64,000 nucleotides of DNA from Paracoccus sp. N5 (GTDB taxonomy: Bacteria > Pseudomonadota > Alphaproteobacteria > Rhodobacterales > Rhodobacteraceae). The notes beneath the pieces are model-generated. The model was not told the origin of the DNA and did not search any database. It saw only the letters and a list, made by a program, of their open reading frames with translations. The translations under genes and the position numbers were made by a program. How positions within the stretch are numbered: position 1 is the first letter of the stretch; every line of letters begins with the position of its first letter. Of the stretch, positions 1-7,682 are shown piece after piece. The stretch lies in the NCBI RefSeq assembly GCF_000371965.1, contig NZ_AQUO01000001.1, forward strand, positions 1,806,001 through 1,870,000, read 5' to 3'.

Positions 1-514
1 TGGGCTCGTCCAGGATCAGGATGTCGGCCTGGCGATAGAGCGCCTTCAGGATCTCGACCCGCTGCTGGTGGCCCACGGACAGATCCTCGACCAGCGCGTC
101 GGGATCGACCTGCAATTCGTATTCCCGCGCCAGCCGCTGCAATTCGCCGCGCGCCCGCGCCAGCGAGGGGCGCAAGAGCCGGCCGTCCTCGGCCCCGAGG
201 ATGACGTTTTCCAGCACGGTAAAGTTCCGCACCAGCTTGAAATGCTGGAACACCATGCCGATGCCGGCGCGGATCGCCGCCTGGCTGTCGGCGATGGCGA
301 TGGGCCGGCCGCCGACCAGGATCTCGCCGGCATCGGGGCGATAGAAGCCGTAGAGGATCGACATCAGCGTCGATTTCCCGGCGCCGTTCTCGCCGATGAT
401 GCCGTGGATGGTGCCGCGCGGCACCACCAGGTCGATGTCCTTGTTGGCCTGCACCGGCCCGAAGGCCTTGCAGATCCCCCGCAATTCGATCGCGGGGGCG
501 CCGGCCGATGCCAT
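1..514 (-). CDS. ABC transporter ATP-binding protein, nucleoside/simple-sugar type (partial)
   Basis: Only the first 171 codons are in the window; the gene continues past base 1. It reads as the ATPase of a BMP-dependent (nucleoside or simple-sugar) importer and would energise uptake at the inner membrane. Walker A GENGAGKST is near residues 43-51, the Q-loop is in GMVFQHF, the signature region LSVGHQQRVEILKAL has the LSVG(H/Q) form usual for this subfamily, and Walker B ILILDEP ends the visible part. The ATG at 512-514 overlaps the TGA of the upstream binding-protein gene (TGATG), so the two are translationally coupled. The permease genes would be expected beyond the left edge. The second ATPase half typical of this family cannot be checked. 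Confidence 0.9.
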   Translation of the reverse strand, partial: MASAGAPAIELRGICKAFGPVQANKDIDLVVPRGTIHGIIGENGAGKSTLMSILYGFYRPDAGEILVGGRPIAIADSQAAIRAGIGMVFQHFKLVRNFTVLENVILGAEDGRLLRPSLARARGELQRLAREYELQVDPDALVEDLSVGHQQRVEILKALYRQADILILDEP

Positions 515-1500
515 CACTTCACCGGGCAGGTGTTGTCGGTCATGTAGTCATGCACCTTGACCGAGCCGTCCTCGATGCCCTTGCTCGCGGCCTCGACGGC
601 GGCGGCCATCTCGGGGGTGACCAGCGGCTTGTTGTCGTCGTCGATGGCCACCGAAACCCCGCCCGACTTCAGGTCCATGACCTTGACGCCCGGTTCCAGG
701 TCGGCCCCGGCCTTGAAGGCCTCGTAGACCGAATTGTCCACGCCCTTGACCATCGAGGTCAGCACCTTGCCCGGGTGCAGGTGGTTCTGGTTGCTGTCGA
801 CGCCGATCGACAGGATCCCGGCGTCCGCCGCCGCCTGCAGGACGCCGATGCCGGTGCCGCCCGCCGCGGCATAGATCACGTCGGCGCCCTGGCTGACCTG
901 GGCCTTGACCAGTTCGCCGCCCTTGACCGGGTCGTTCCAGGCCGCGGGCGTGGTGCCGGTATAGTTGATGATGATCTTGCCGTCCGGCTTCGCCGCCTTG
1001 AAGCCCTGGGCATAGCCGCATTCGAACTTGTGGATCAGCGGGATGTCCATGCCGCCGATGAAGCCCACCGTGCCCGATTTCGAGGCCTGCGCCGCCATCA
1101 CCCCCGCCAGATACGAGCCCTGCTCCTCGGTGAAGACCACGGATTGCACGTTCGGCTGCTCGACCACCATGTCGATGATGGCGAATTTGGTGTCGGGATA
1201 GTCGGGCGCGACCTTGTTCAGCACCTCGCCGAAGGCGAAGCCGGTCATGACGATGGGATTGGCGCCCGATTGCGCCAGCCGGCGCAGCGCCTGTTCGCGC
1301 ATCGCCTCGGACTGCATCTCGAGTTCCTTGTAGCTGCCGCCGGTTTCGGACTTCCAGCGCTCGGCACCCTGATAGGCGGCCTCGTTGAAGGATTTGTCGA
1401 ACTTTCCGCCCAAGTCGAAGATCAGCGCCGGATCGGCCAGCGCGGCCAGCGGCAGCAGGCCAAGGCTGGCGCCGGCCAGCAGGGTTTTCATCAGGGACAT
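514..1500 (-). CDS. BMP family ABC transporter substrate-binding protein
   Basis: A periplasmic binding protein of 328 residues in the PnrA/Med/BMP family, whose studied members bind nucleosides. The N-terminus has a basic start and a hydrophobic stretch ending in ALA at about residue 22, a good signal peptidase I site. The mature protein opens with a sheet-forming stretch and the family motif GGKFDKSFNEAAYQG. The Shine-Dalgarno GAGG lies 8 nt before the ATG. The gene is directly upstream of, and overlaps, the ABC ATPase, which supports a shared importer. The ligand cannot be told from sequence; nucleoside is the family default. There is a 79-bp gap after rimI, so it may have its own promoter or be read through. 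Confidence 0.9.
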   Translation of the reverse strand: MSLMKTLLAGASLGLLPLAALADPALIFDLGGKFDKSFNEAAYQGAERWKSETGGSYKELEMQSEAMREQALRRLAQSGANPIVMTGFAFGEVLNKVAPDYPDTKFAIIDMVVEQPNVQSVVFTEEQGSYLAGVMAAQASKSGTVGFIGGMDIPLIHKFECGYAQGFKAAKPDGKIIINYTGTTPAAWNDPVKGGELVKAQVSQGADVIYAAAGGTGIGVLQAAADAGILSIGVDSNQNHLHPGKVLTSMVKGVDNSVYEAFKAGADLEPGVKVMDLKSGGVSVAIDDDNKPLVTPEMAAAVEAASKGIEDGSVKVHDYMTDNTCPVK

Positions 1501-1579
1501 CGTTCGAACCTCAAGCTGTTGCGGGCGATTCAGCCCGGGATAGCCGGATTAGGGCGCAAGGGCCGGAATCCGTCAACAG

Positions 1580-2008
1580 TTAGTCGCAGGGGTCGAAGCG
1601 GCGGCGCATCAGGATCGCGTCGATGCCGGGGGCATAGTAATTCGGCCGCCGGCCGGTGCTTTCCCAGCCGCGCCCGGCGTAAAGCGCGATGGCGCCGGCA
1701 TTGCCCTCGGCCACCTCGAGAAAGGCCTCGGCCGCGCCGCGCGCTTGTGACGCAACGGCAAAGTCGCGCAGCAGGGCCGAGCCCACCCCCTGCCGCCGCG
1801 CCTCGGGGGCGACGGCCAGGGTCAGCAGCTCGGCCTCGCCGGCGACGGCGCGGCCCAGCAGGAAGCCCTGCGGCCGGGTCAGCAGGAAATTCAGCGGGCT
1901 GCTCAGCAGGTCCTCGAACTCGGGCGCCGACCAGGGCCGGGGATGGGCAAAGAAGCAGCGCAGATGCAGCGCCGCCAGAGCGTCCGAGTCGATCACCGCG
2001 CCCATCAT
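1580..2008 (-). CDS. rimI: Ribosomal protein S18 alanine N-acetyltransferase RimI-like
   Basis: A single-domain GNAT acetyltransferase of 142 residues. The acetyl-CoA pyrophosphate loop is visible as RRQGVG (71-76), followed by the family's C-terminal Asn/Tyr-containing segment (GNAGAIALY, NYY at 123-125). RimI acetylates the N-terminal alanine of ribosomal protein S18. Assignment rests on length, the GNAT motif and position: it starts 3 bp after tsaB, and tsaB-rimI pairing is common in bacteria. Two adjacent ATG codons (2008 and 2005) could start it; no strong ribosome-binding site is seen, so translation is probably coupled to tsaB. Another GNAT specificity cannot be excluded. Confidence 0.82.
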   Translation of the reverse strand: MMGAVIDSDALAALHLRCFFAHPRPWSAPEFEDLLSSPLNFLLTRPQGFLLGRAVAGEAELLTLAVAPEARRQGVGSALLRDFAVASQARGAAEAFLEVAEGNAGAIALYAGRGWESTGRRPNYYAPGIDAILMRRRFDPCD

Positions 2009-2011
2009 GGG

Positions 2012-2605
2012 TCAGGCCAGCATGACCGGGCCGCGGTCGCGCGCGGGCGCGGCCTCGGCGGGGCGCAGATAGATCGGTGCCGGGCGGGGCAGGCCGGGCG
2101 TGTCGCGGCGCGCAAGCGCAATGCGGGCGATGGCCTCGGCCAGCGGCATCAGCGGCGTGTGGACCGGCGGGCCGGGCGGCAGGTCGTCGGGCGCGGATTG
2201 CCGGGGCCGGCTGTCCTCGCCCGGACCGAAATCCTGCCAGATCACCTCGTCGCCGCGCCCGGGCAGCAGGATGCGGCAGGGCCGGGGCAGGCCGTGCGCC
2301 GCAGCCTCGGCCAGGCCCACGCCCACGGCAGGGATGTCCAGCGACAGCGCCAGCCCCCGCGCCGCCGCGACCGCGATGCGGATGCCGGTGAAATTCCCCG
2401 GCCCGGTGCCGCAGCCGATCACCGCCAGGTCGCGCCAGGTCGCGCCGGCCCCGGCCAGCAGCTCTTGCAGCAGCGGCATCAGCCGTTCGGCCTGGCCGCG
2501 CGCCATCTCTTCGCGGGTCTCGGCCAGCAGCCGGTCGCCTTGCAGCAAAGCGGCCGCGCAATGCGCGGCCGATGTGTCGAAGCCCAGCGACAGCGGCTCA
2601 GCCAA
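2012..2605 (-). CDS. tsaB: tRNA threonylcarbamoyladenosine biosynthesis protein TsaB
   Basis: TsaB is the non-catalytic ASKHA-fold partner of TsaD and TsaE in making t6A37 on ANN-decoding tRNAs. The 197-residue protein opens with the family motif LGFDTS (about residues 7-12). It carries the conserved GTGPGNFTGIRI segment in the first half and lacks the metal-binding histidines of TsaD. Length is slightly short of Escherichia coli TsaB, mainly in the C-terminal part. Its start overlaps the end of the Nfu gene by 8 bp and rimI follows 3 bp later, so nfu-tsaB-rimI behaves as one transcription unit. Confidence 0.93.
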   Translation of the reverse strand: MAEPLSLGFDTSAAHCAAALLQGDRLLAETREEMARGQAERLMPLLQELLAGAGATWRDLAVIGCGTGPGNFTGIRIAVAAARGLALSLDIPAVGVGLAEAAAHGLPRPCRILLPGRGDEVIWQDFGPGEDSRPRQSAPDDLPPGPPVHTPLMPLAEAIARIALARRDTPGLPRPAPIYLRPAEAAPARDRGPVMLA

Positions 2606-3152
2606 CGGGGCGGACCTCGGTCACTTCGGGGATATAGTGGCGCAGCAGGTTCTCGATGCCCATCTTCAACGTCAGCGTGGACGAGGGGCAGCCGGCGCAG
2701 GCGCCCTGCATGTGCAGATAGACCACGCCGCGGTCGAAGCCGTGGAAGGTGATGTCGCCGCCGTCCTGCGCCACCGCCGGGCGGACGCGGGTGTCGAGCA
2801 ATTCCTTGATCTGGTTGACGATCTCGGCGTCGGGGCCATCCTGGTCGTTATGGGCGCTGGCGGCCGCGCCTTCGATCGCCGGAGCGCCGGACTGGTAATG
2901 CTCCATGATCGCGCCCAGGACCGAGGGTTTCAGATGGTCCCAGACCGCCTCGTCCGACTTGGTCACGGTGACGAAATCCGAGCCCAGGAACACGCCCGCC
3001 ACCCCCGGAACCGCGAAGATGCGGCGGGCCAGCGGACTGGTGGCGGCGGCCCCGGCCTCGGGGAAATCGGCGGTGCCATCGCCCAGCACGGTCTCGCCGG
3101 GCAGGAACTTCAGCGTGGCGGGATTCGGGGTGGTCTCAGTCTGGATGAACAT
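2598..3152 (-). CDS. NifU family iron-sulfur scaffold/carrier (Nfu)
   Basis: A 184-residue Nfu-type protein. Residues 1-88 match the Nfu N-terminal domain (starts MFIQTETTPNP), and residues 105-184 are the NifU C-terminal domain with the CxxC pair C152/C155 in CAGCPSS. Family members carry or assemble 4Fe-4S clusters and hand them to apoproteins in the cytoplasm. An AAAGGAG ribosome-binding site lies about 7 nt before the ATG. A promoter-like TTGACT-N17-CCATAT is present 22-47 bp upstream on this strand, immediately next to an IS5-family insertion. It is first in the nfu-tsaB-rimI operon. Confidence 0.93.
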   Translation of the reverse strand: MFIQTETTPNPATLKFLPGETVLGDGTADFPEAGAAATSPLARRIFAVPGVAGVFLGSDFVTVTKSDEAVWDHLKPSVLGAIMEHYQSGAPAIEGAAASAHNDQDGPDAEIVNQIKELLDTRVRPAVAQDGGDITFHGFDRGVVYLHMQGACAGCPSSTLTLKMGIENLLRHYIPEVTEVRPVG

Positions 3153-3173
3153 GGCGGGGCTCCTTTGCCGGGG

Positions 3174-3202
3174 ATATGGGGATCGAAGGGGCCTCGAGTC
3201 AA
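3174..3202 (-). promoter_or_regulatory. Candidate sigma-70 promoter of nfu-tsaB-rimI
   Basis: On the minus strand TTGACT (3202-3197), 17 nt, then CCATAT (3179-3174), leading to the nfu ATG at 3152. The -35 box lies one base from the CTAG target of the IS5-family element, so the promoter appears to have survived the insertion with its upstream region replaced. It is predicted from sequence only; the -10 is weak. Confidence 0.45.
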
Positions 3203-3203
3203 G

Positions 3204-3207
3204 CTAG
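3204..3207. repeat. Target-site duplication of the IS5-family element, left copy
   Basis: CTAG here and again at 4057-4060 flank the element exactly outside its inverted repeats. CTAG-type duplications fit the TNA/CTAG target preference of the IS427-like group of the IS5 family. Confidence 0.75.
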
Positions 3208-4056
3208 GTCATGTTGACAAATGGCGGAGCCAGAGCCTGATGCAGGCGACGTCGACGAAGCCAAGGAAGCTTTCGGCGGTTTTGTCGTAGCGGGTTGCAA
3301 GGCGGCGGCTATTTTTCAGCTTGTTGAAGCAGCGCTCGACCATGTTGCGCAGGGTGTAGATGGTCATGTCGACAGCCTTGCGCACCCTTCGGTTCCTTCG
3401 CATCGGTATCATGGGCAGGGCGTTGCGGCTCTCGATGTCTTCCCGAATTTTATCAGAGTCATAGCCCCTGTCGGCGACCAGAACTGCTGGTTGCGGCAGG
3501 TTGTCGGCCATCACCATATCATAGCCGGTGTAGTCGGAATCCTGCCCCGGCGTGATCTCGGTCCTCATCGGGAGGCCTGCGCCGTTGACGCGGAGATGGA
3601 TCTTGGTCGAGAAGCCGCCTCTCGAACGGCCAAGAGCCTCTTTCGGAGTCCCCCTTTTGCGCCCGCCGCATGATGATGGGCGCGGATCACAGTGCTATCA
3701 ACCATCTGGAGCTTGTCTGGCGCGATCCCAGCGTGGTTCAGCGCATCCAGGATATCCTCCCACAGTCCCGCCAAAGTCCAGCGGCGGAACTGACGGTAGA
3801 CCGAGGACCACTTGCCAAACTCTTCGGGCAGATCGCGCCATGGCGCACCAGTCCTTGCGATCCAGAATATACCATTCAGAACAAGACGATGGTCCGCAGG
3901 TTTCCGCCCGTTAGGGTGCCGGACGGCACGAATGAAGCCCTCGAAGAAGGTCCACTCATCGTCGGATATCAGGTTGCGTGCCAAGTTCATCTCCCACGTA
4001 GAGATGAGCTTGAATCATAGGACGACTGCCAGAGGAATCCCTTTTGTCAACACGAC
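3208..4056 (-). mobile_element. IS5-family insertion sequence (IS427-like group), 849 bp, apparently intact
   Basis: Bounded by imperfect terminal inverted repeats: GTCATGTTGACAAATGG at 3208-3224, and the reverse complement of 4040-4056, GTCGTGTTGACAAAAGG (15 of 17 identical). CTAG is duplicated on both sides. It carries one transposase in two overlapping frames on the minus strand; the stop of the second frame (TGA at 3209-3211) lies inside the inverted repeat. Size, ends and frameshift layout match the IS427 group. It sits 55 bp upstream of nfu. Intact ends, frames and duplication suggest a recent insertion. Confidence 0.88.
3209..3990 (-). CDS. IS5-family transposase, two frames joined by -1 frameshifting
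   Basis: DDE transposase of the IS5 element. Frame 1 (3990 to 3565, 141 aa) has the N-terminal domain and the first catalytic Asp region (MVDSTVIRAHHH). Frame 2 (open from about 3650 to 3209; its own ATG at 3568 overlaps the frame-1 stop as ATGA) has the second Asp (VADRGYDSDKIRE) and the Glu region (RNMVERCFNKLKNSRR). A slippery AAAAGGGGG on this strand (3658-3650) would allow a -1 shift giving one protein of about 260 residues: reading GGG ACT CCG after the shift joins the two halves without loss. No frame-disrupting damage is seen. Confidence 0.87.
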
Positions 4057-4060
4057 CTAG
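4057..4060. repeat. Target-site duplication of the IS5-family element, right copy
   Basis: CTAG, matching 3204-3207. Only 17 bp separate it from the left end of the next insertion sequence at 4078. Confidence 0.75.
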
Positions 4061-4158
4061 GTTCGTCGATGGCAAAGTGAGCACCTCCCCGAAAATCGGA
4101 CAGTGACGTAAGCTCTGATCTTCCGTCTGCTGGTCTCCAAGAACGAGGAGAACAGACG

Positions 4159-4452
4159 ATGTCGAAACGCAGGAACCATGACGCGGGCTTCAAGGCTCGC
4201 GTGGCGCTGGAAGCCGTGAAGGGCGAGCGCACCGTGTCGGAGCTGGCCGCGGAATACGGCGTGCATCCGACGATGATCCACCAGTGGAAGAAGGCGCTGC
4301 TCGAGGGGGCATCGGACATCTTCGAACGCGGCAGGAAGAAGAAGGCCGAGGTCGACGAGGAGACGGTGCGATCGCTGCACGCCAAGATCGGAGAGCTGGC
4401 CGTCGCCAACGATTTTTTGTCACGAAAGCTCAAGCCCTGGACCGGCAGGTGA
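4159..4452 (+). CDS. IS3-family transposase OrfA (HTH protein)
   Basis: A 97-residue protein with the N-terminal helix-turn-helix of IS3 OrfA (ARVALEAVKGERTVSELAAE, then GVHPTMIHQWKK) and a charged C-terminal helix that would form the leucine-zipper-like dimer region. It binds the element's ends and, after frameshifting, becomes the N-terminus of OrfAB. A ribosome-binding site GAGGAG lies 9 nt upstream. The shift site TTTTTTG is at 4413-4419, 11 codons before its own stop. Confidence 0.88.
   Translation: MSKRRNHDAGFKARVALEAVKGERTVSELAAEYGVHPTMIHQWKKALLEGASDIFERGRKKKAEVDEETVRSLHAKIGELAVANDFLSRKLKPWTGR
4413..4419 (+). promoter_or_regulatory. Slippery heptamer for -1 frameshift in the IS3 element
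   Basis: T6G within the orfA frame GAT TTT TTG TCA. Slipping back one base gives TTT TTT GTC ACG AAA, which enters the orfB frame and joins orfA to orfB as one reading frame ending at 5303. This is the usual control of IS3-family transposase. Confidence 0.8.
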
Positions 4453-5303
4453 GGCGCGGGATGATCGAACGCTCTCACCCCACGCTGTCGGTCGGGGCGC
4501 AATGCCGTCTGCTGTCGATCTCGCGGTCGTCGTTCTACTACGCACCGCAGGGCGAGACCGAGATGAACCTGGCGCTCATGCGGCTGATCGACCGTCAGTT
4601 CCTGGAAACCCCCTTCTACGGCGTCCAGCAGATGACCTGGCACCTGCAGAACGAAGGGCACCCAGTGAACATGAAGCGCATCCGGCGGCTGATGCGGCTC
4701 ATGCGTCTGATGCCGATCTACCAGAAGCCCAACACCAGCAAGCCTGCGAAGGGGCACAAGACCTACCCCTATCTGCTGGGTGGCCTGCGGGTCGATCGGC
4801 ACAACCATGCCTGGTGTGCCGACATCACCTATCTGCCGATGCGACGAGGCTTCCTCTACCTGGTCGCCATCATGGACTGGTTCACCCGCAAGGTGCTGGC
4901 CTGGCGCATCTCGAACACGCTCGAAGCCGACTTCTGCGTCGAGGCGCTGAACGAGGCGGTCCACCGCTTCGGCCCGCCCGAGATCATGAACACCGATCAG
5001 GGCTCGCAGTTCACGTCCTTCGCCTGGACCGACCGGCTGAAACGGATCGGCACCCGGATCTCGATGGACGGCAAGGGCCGGTGTCTCGACAACATCTTCA
5101 TCGAGCGCCTTTGGCGGTCCCTGAAGTATGAGTGCGTCTATCTGCACGCCTGGGAGACCGGCTCGCAGGCGAAGGCGGGCGTTGGCCGATGGATCACCTT
5201 CTACAACCACCAGCGGCCCCACGCCGCCCATGGCGGACAGCCGCCCGCCGTGGTCTACTTCAACCAGATCGAAACCGATCAGCAGGGGCAGAGAGTAGCT
5301 TAA
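4420..5303 (+). CDS. IS3-family transposase OrfB (DDE integrase domain)
   Basis: Catalytic half of the IS3 transposase, expressed as an OrfAB fusion; start given here as the first codon after the shift. After a short HTH_21-like segment (GAQCRLLSISRSSFYY) comes the retroviral-type integrase core. The three catalytic residues are visible: Asp in CADITYLPM, Asp in NTDQGSQFTS, and Glu in IERLWRSLKYE. It ends with the conserved YNHQRPHAAHGGQPP region. The frame is open with no internal damage, so the element could be active. Confidence 0.88.
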
Positions 5304-5342
5304 ATCATCCCGGAAACTGTCCAAGAGATGGGGAGTAGCTCA

Positions 5343-6128
5343 CGCTGACAAGAATAGCCTCCGACTGAAACAACAGTCGCTATCGCGCCGCCGAATTGTC
5401 CTATTGCATGACCCGTCTTGCGCCCTTTCATGCGCTGACCAAGCCCGAACCCGTCTATCCTTGCGCAACTGCCGGCGATTGCGGTTCGGCCTGGCCCGGC
5501 TATCACGCTTGCGATGCTGCTAGCCGAAAACCTGTATGACCGGCCCATCGCGCCCGCCGAGATCGAGGCAGACATGGGCAGACGCGCCAACAGAGTGGGT
5601 GATGAAACCGCGCCGAAGCGCGCCACCGGCAGCCTGCCAACCAAGCTGCCATGCATCGAGGAGCTCGTCGAGCTTGAGAGCGCTGGAGGACGAGAGCGGC
5701 AAGCTGAAGCGTCTGCCGGCGGACGCGATGCTGACAACCGCTCGAGGATCTGAAAACCGTCCCCGCAGCGCGACTGTTGCAGCGACTTGCTGATAGGGGC
5801 CAGCTTGGCGCGAGACCGGTGCCGGACCAGTGCCGGACTAGGGATGGGCGTTTCAGGAGCGCTTCATTCAGGCGATACGCGCGCCCCGAACGGATCCTGA
5901 AAGCACCCTTGCTGTGGACGGGATTTCCGGCCCGCTCGACCTTGCTACGAGGACCTTCGGTCCCGCGGCCGGAACGTCATCGCCCTGATCTATGCGCAAA
6001 CGGAATGACCAAGCCTCGATCGGCATTGGCCTTTCCGGAGCGCCGCCTCTAGATCCTTGACCACAAACACCGATCCGGCGCTATGCTGGACGGACCGCCC
6101 AGGCGTCAGCCGCAGGAGAACCCCCGAT
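5343..6128. other. Decayed intergenic zone with transposase scraps; no intact gene
   Basis: Nearly 790 bp between the IS3 element and the dehydrogenase gene without a convincing intact CDS. GC and codon pattern are irregular, and short frames are open in several phases. A fragment at 5674-5745 (plus) resembles the C-terminal helix of IS3-type OrfA. The frame over about 5514-5690 weakly recalls IS66 TnpC (KRATGSLPTKLPCIEELVELE). The last part should hold the promoter of the dehydrogenase gene, but no clear -35/-10 pair was found. It looks like a repeated insertion target. Confidence 0.55.
5674..5745 (+). pseudogene. Fragment of an IS3-family orfA (C-terminal helix)
   Basis: One frame reads LRALEDESGKLKRLPADAML, close in pattern to the ENxKLKRLLADAMLDN stretch at the end of many IS3-family OrfA proteins. 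The following bases (EDLKTVPAAR in another phase) resemble the start of the matching orfB. No start, no HTH and no continuous frame remain. It is unrelated to the intact IS3 copy next door, whose OrfA ends differently. Confidence 0.4.
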
Positions 6129-7559
6129 ATGCCCCTAGACCGCGAGCCCAGCTTCCGCGAATCCGTCGACCTGATGTTCCAGCGTGCCGTGCGGCACATG
6201 GATCTGTCGCCGGGCCTTGCCGAAAAGATCCGGGTCTGCAACTCGACCTATACCGTGCGCTTCGGCGTCCGGCTGCGCGGCAAGATCGAGACCTTCACCG
6301 GCTACCGTTCGGTCCATTCCGAACATATGGAGCCGGTCAAGGGCGGCATCCGCTATGCGCTTTCCGTCCACCAGGACGAGGTCGAGGCGCTGGCCGCGCT
6401 GATGACCTACAAATGCGCGCTGGTGGAGACCCCCTTTGGCGGCTCCAAGGGCGGGCTCTGCATCGATCCGCGGCAATGGGAGGTGCATGAGCTGGAACAG
6501 ATCACCCGCCGCTTCGCCTATGAGCTGATCAAGCGCGACCTGATCAACCCGGCCCAGAACGTGCCCGCCCCCGATATGGGCACCGGCGAGCGCGAGATGG
6601 CCTGGATCGTCGACCAATATGCGCGCATGAACACCACCGACATCAACGCCAAGGCCTGCGTCACCGGCAAGCCGCTGAACTCGGGCGGCATCCGCGGCCG
6701 GGTCGAGGCGACGGGCCGCGGCGTGCAATACGCGCTGCACGAGTTCTTCCGCCACAAGCAGGACGTGACGCTGGCCAATCTGGAGGGCACGCTCGCGGGC
6801 AAGACCGCCGTGGTCCAGGGCCTCGGCAACGTCGGCTATCACGCCGCCAAGTTCCTGTCCGAGGAGGACGGCGTCAAGGTCGTCGGGGTGATCGAGCGCG
6901 ACGGCGCCGTCATCGACGAGCGCGGCCTCGACATCGAGGCGCTGAAGACCTGGATCGCCGAGACCGGCGGCGTGCGCAACTTCCCTGATGCCGCCTATGT
7001 CGAGGATGGCGCCTCGGTGCTGGAGCATCCCTGCGACATCCTGATCCCGGCGGCGATGGAGGGGGTGATCCACCTCGGCAATGCCGACCGCATCAAGGCC
7101 CGGCTGATCATCGAGGCCGCGAACGGCCCGGTCACCTTCGGCGCGGACGAGATCCTGCGCAACAAGGGCGTGCTGATCATCCCCGATATGTATGCCAACG
7201 CGGGCGGCGTGACGGTCAGCTATTTCGAATGGGTCAAGAACCTGTCGCATATCCGCTTCGGCCGCATGCAGCGCCGGGCCGAAGAGGCGCGCTCGCGCCT
7301 GCTGGTGGCGGAACTGGAACGGCTCTCGGCCGACCGGGGCCTGGGCTGGGAGCTGAAGCCGAACTTCAAGGAGAAGTTCCTGACCGGCTCGGACGAACTG
7401 GCGCTGGTGCGCTCGGGGCTCGATGACACGATGCGGACAGCCTATCAGTCGATGCGCGAGCTGTGGCACAGCCGCAACGACGTGACCGACCTGCGCGTCG
7501 CTGCCTATATCGTCGCCATCGAGCGCGTGGCCAGCACCTATCGCTCGAAGGGGCTGTAG
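6129..7559 (+). CDS. Glu/Leu/Phe/Val dehydrogenase, probably glutamate dehydrogenase
   Basis: A cytoplasmic NAD(P)-dependent dehydrogenase of 476 residues interconverting glutamate and 2-oxoglutarate plus ammonium. The dimerisation/substrate domain shows PVKGGIRY (substrate Lys71), the active-site motif PFGGSKGG (catalytic Lys107) and PAPDMGTG (Asp149). The Rossmann domain has GLGNVG at 231-236. Start chosen at ATG 6129 because AGGAGA lies about 11 nt before it and the upstream in-frame codons are not conserved-looking. Glutamate is favoured over leucine or valine by overall length and motifs, but cofactor preference is not settled. Confidence 0.88.
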   Translation: MPLDREPSFRESVDLMFQRAVRHMDLSPGLAEKIRVCNSTYTVRFGVRLRGKIETFTGYRSVHSEHMEPVKGGIRYALSVHQDEVEALAALMTYKCALVETPFGGSKGGLCIDPRQWEVHELEQITRRFAYELIKRDLINPAQNVPAPDMGTGEREMAWIVDQYARMNTTDINAKACVTGKPLNSGGIRGRVEATGRGVQYALHEFFRHKQDVTLANLEGTLAGKTAVVQGLGNVGYHAAKFLSEEDGVKVVGVIERDGAVIDERGLDIEALKTWIAETGGVRNFPDAAYVEDGASVLEHPCDILIPAAMEGVIHLGNADRIKARLIIEAANGPVTFGADEILRNKGVLIIPDMYANAGGVTVSYFEWVKNLSHIRFGRMQRRAEEARSRLLVAELERLSADRGLGWELKPNFKEKFLTGSDELALVRSGLDDTMRTAYQSMRELWHSRNDVTDLRVAAYIVAIERVASTYRSKGL

Positions 7560-7682
7560 GGTTCGGGCTTGCGCGCGCCGTGCGGGACGCGGCGCGCCCT
7601 GCGTGGAAATGATCCATGGGGTGACGGCGCCCGGATCCTGGCGCGGATCCACGGCGGACGACAGGGCAGGGAGGAACGGCGC

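Larger units (their letters stand above)
4078..5342 (+). mobile_element. IS3-family insertion sequence, about 1265 bp, apparently intact
   Basis: Ends are TG...CA with imperfect inverted repeats: TGAGCACCTCCCC... at 4078-4104, and the reverse complement of 5316-5342, TGAGCTACTCCCC..., with both repeats closing on GGACAGT (19 of 27 positions agree). Inside are orfA and orfB with a -1 frameshift window. No 3- or 4-bp direct repeat flanks it (AAG on the left, CGC on the right), so either one flank has been rearranged or it did not arrive here by simple transposition. Confidence 0.85.
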
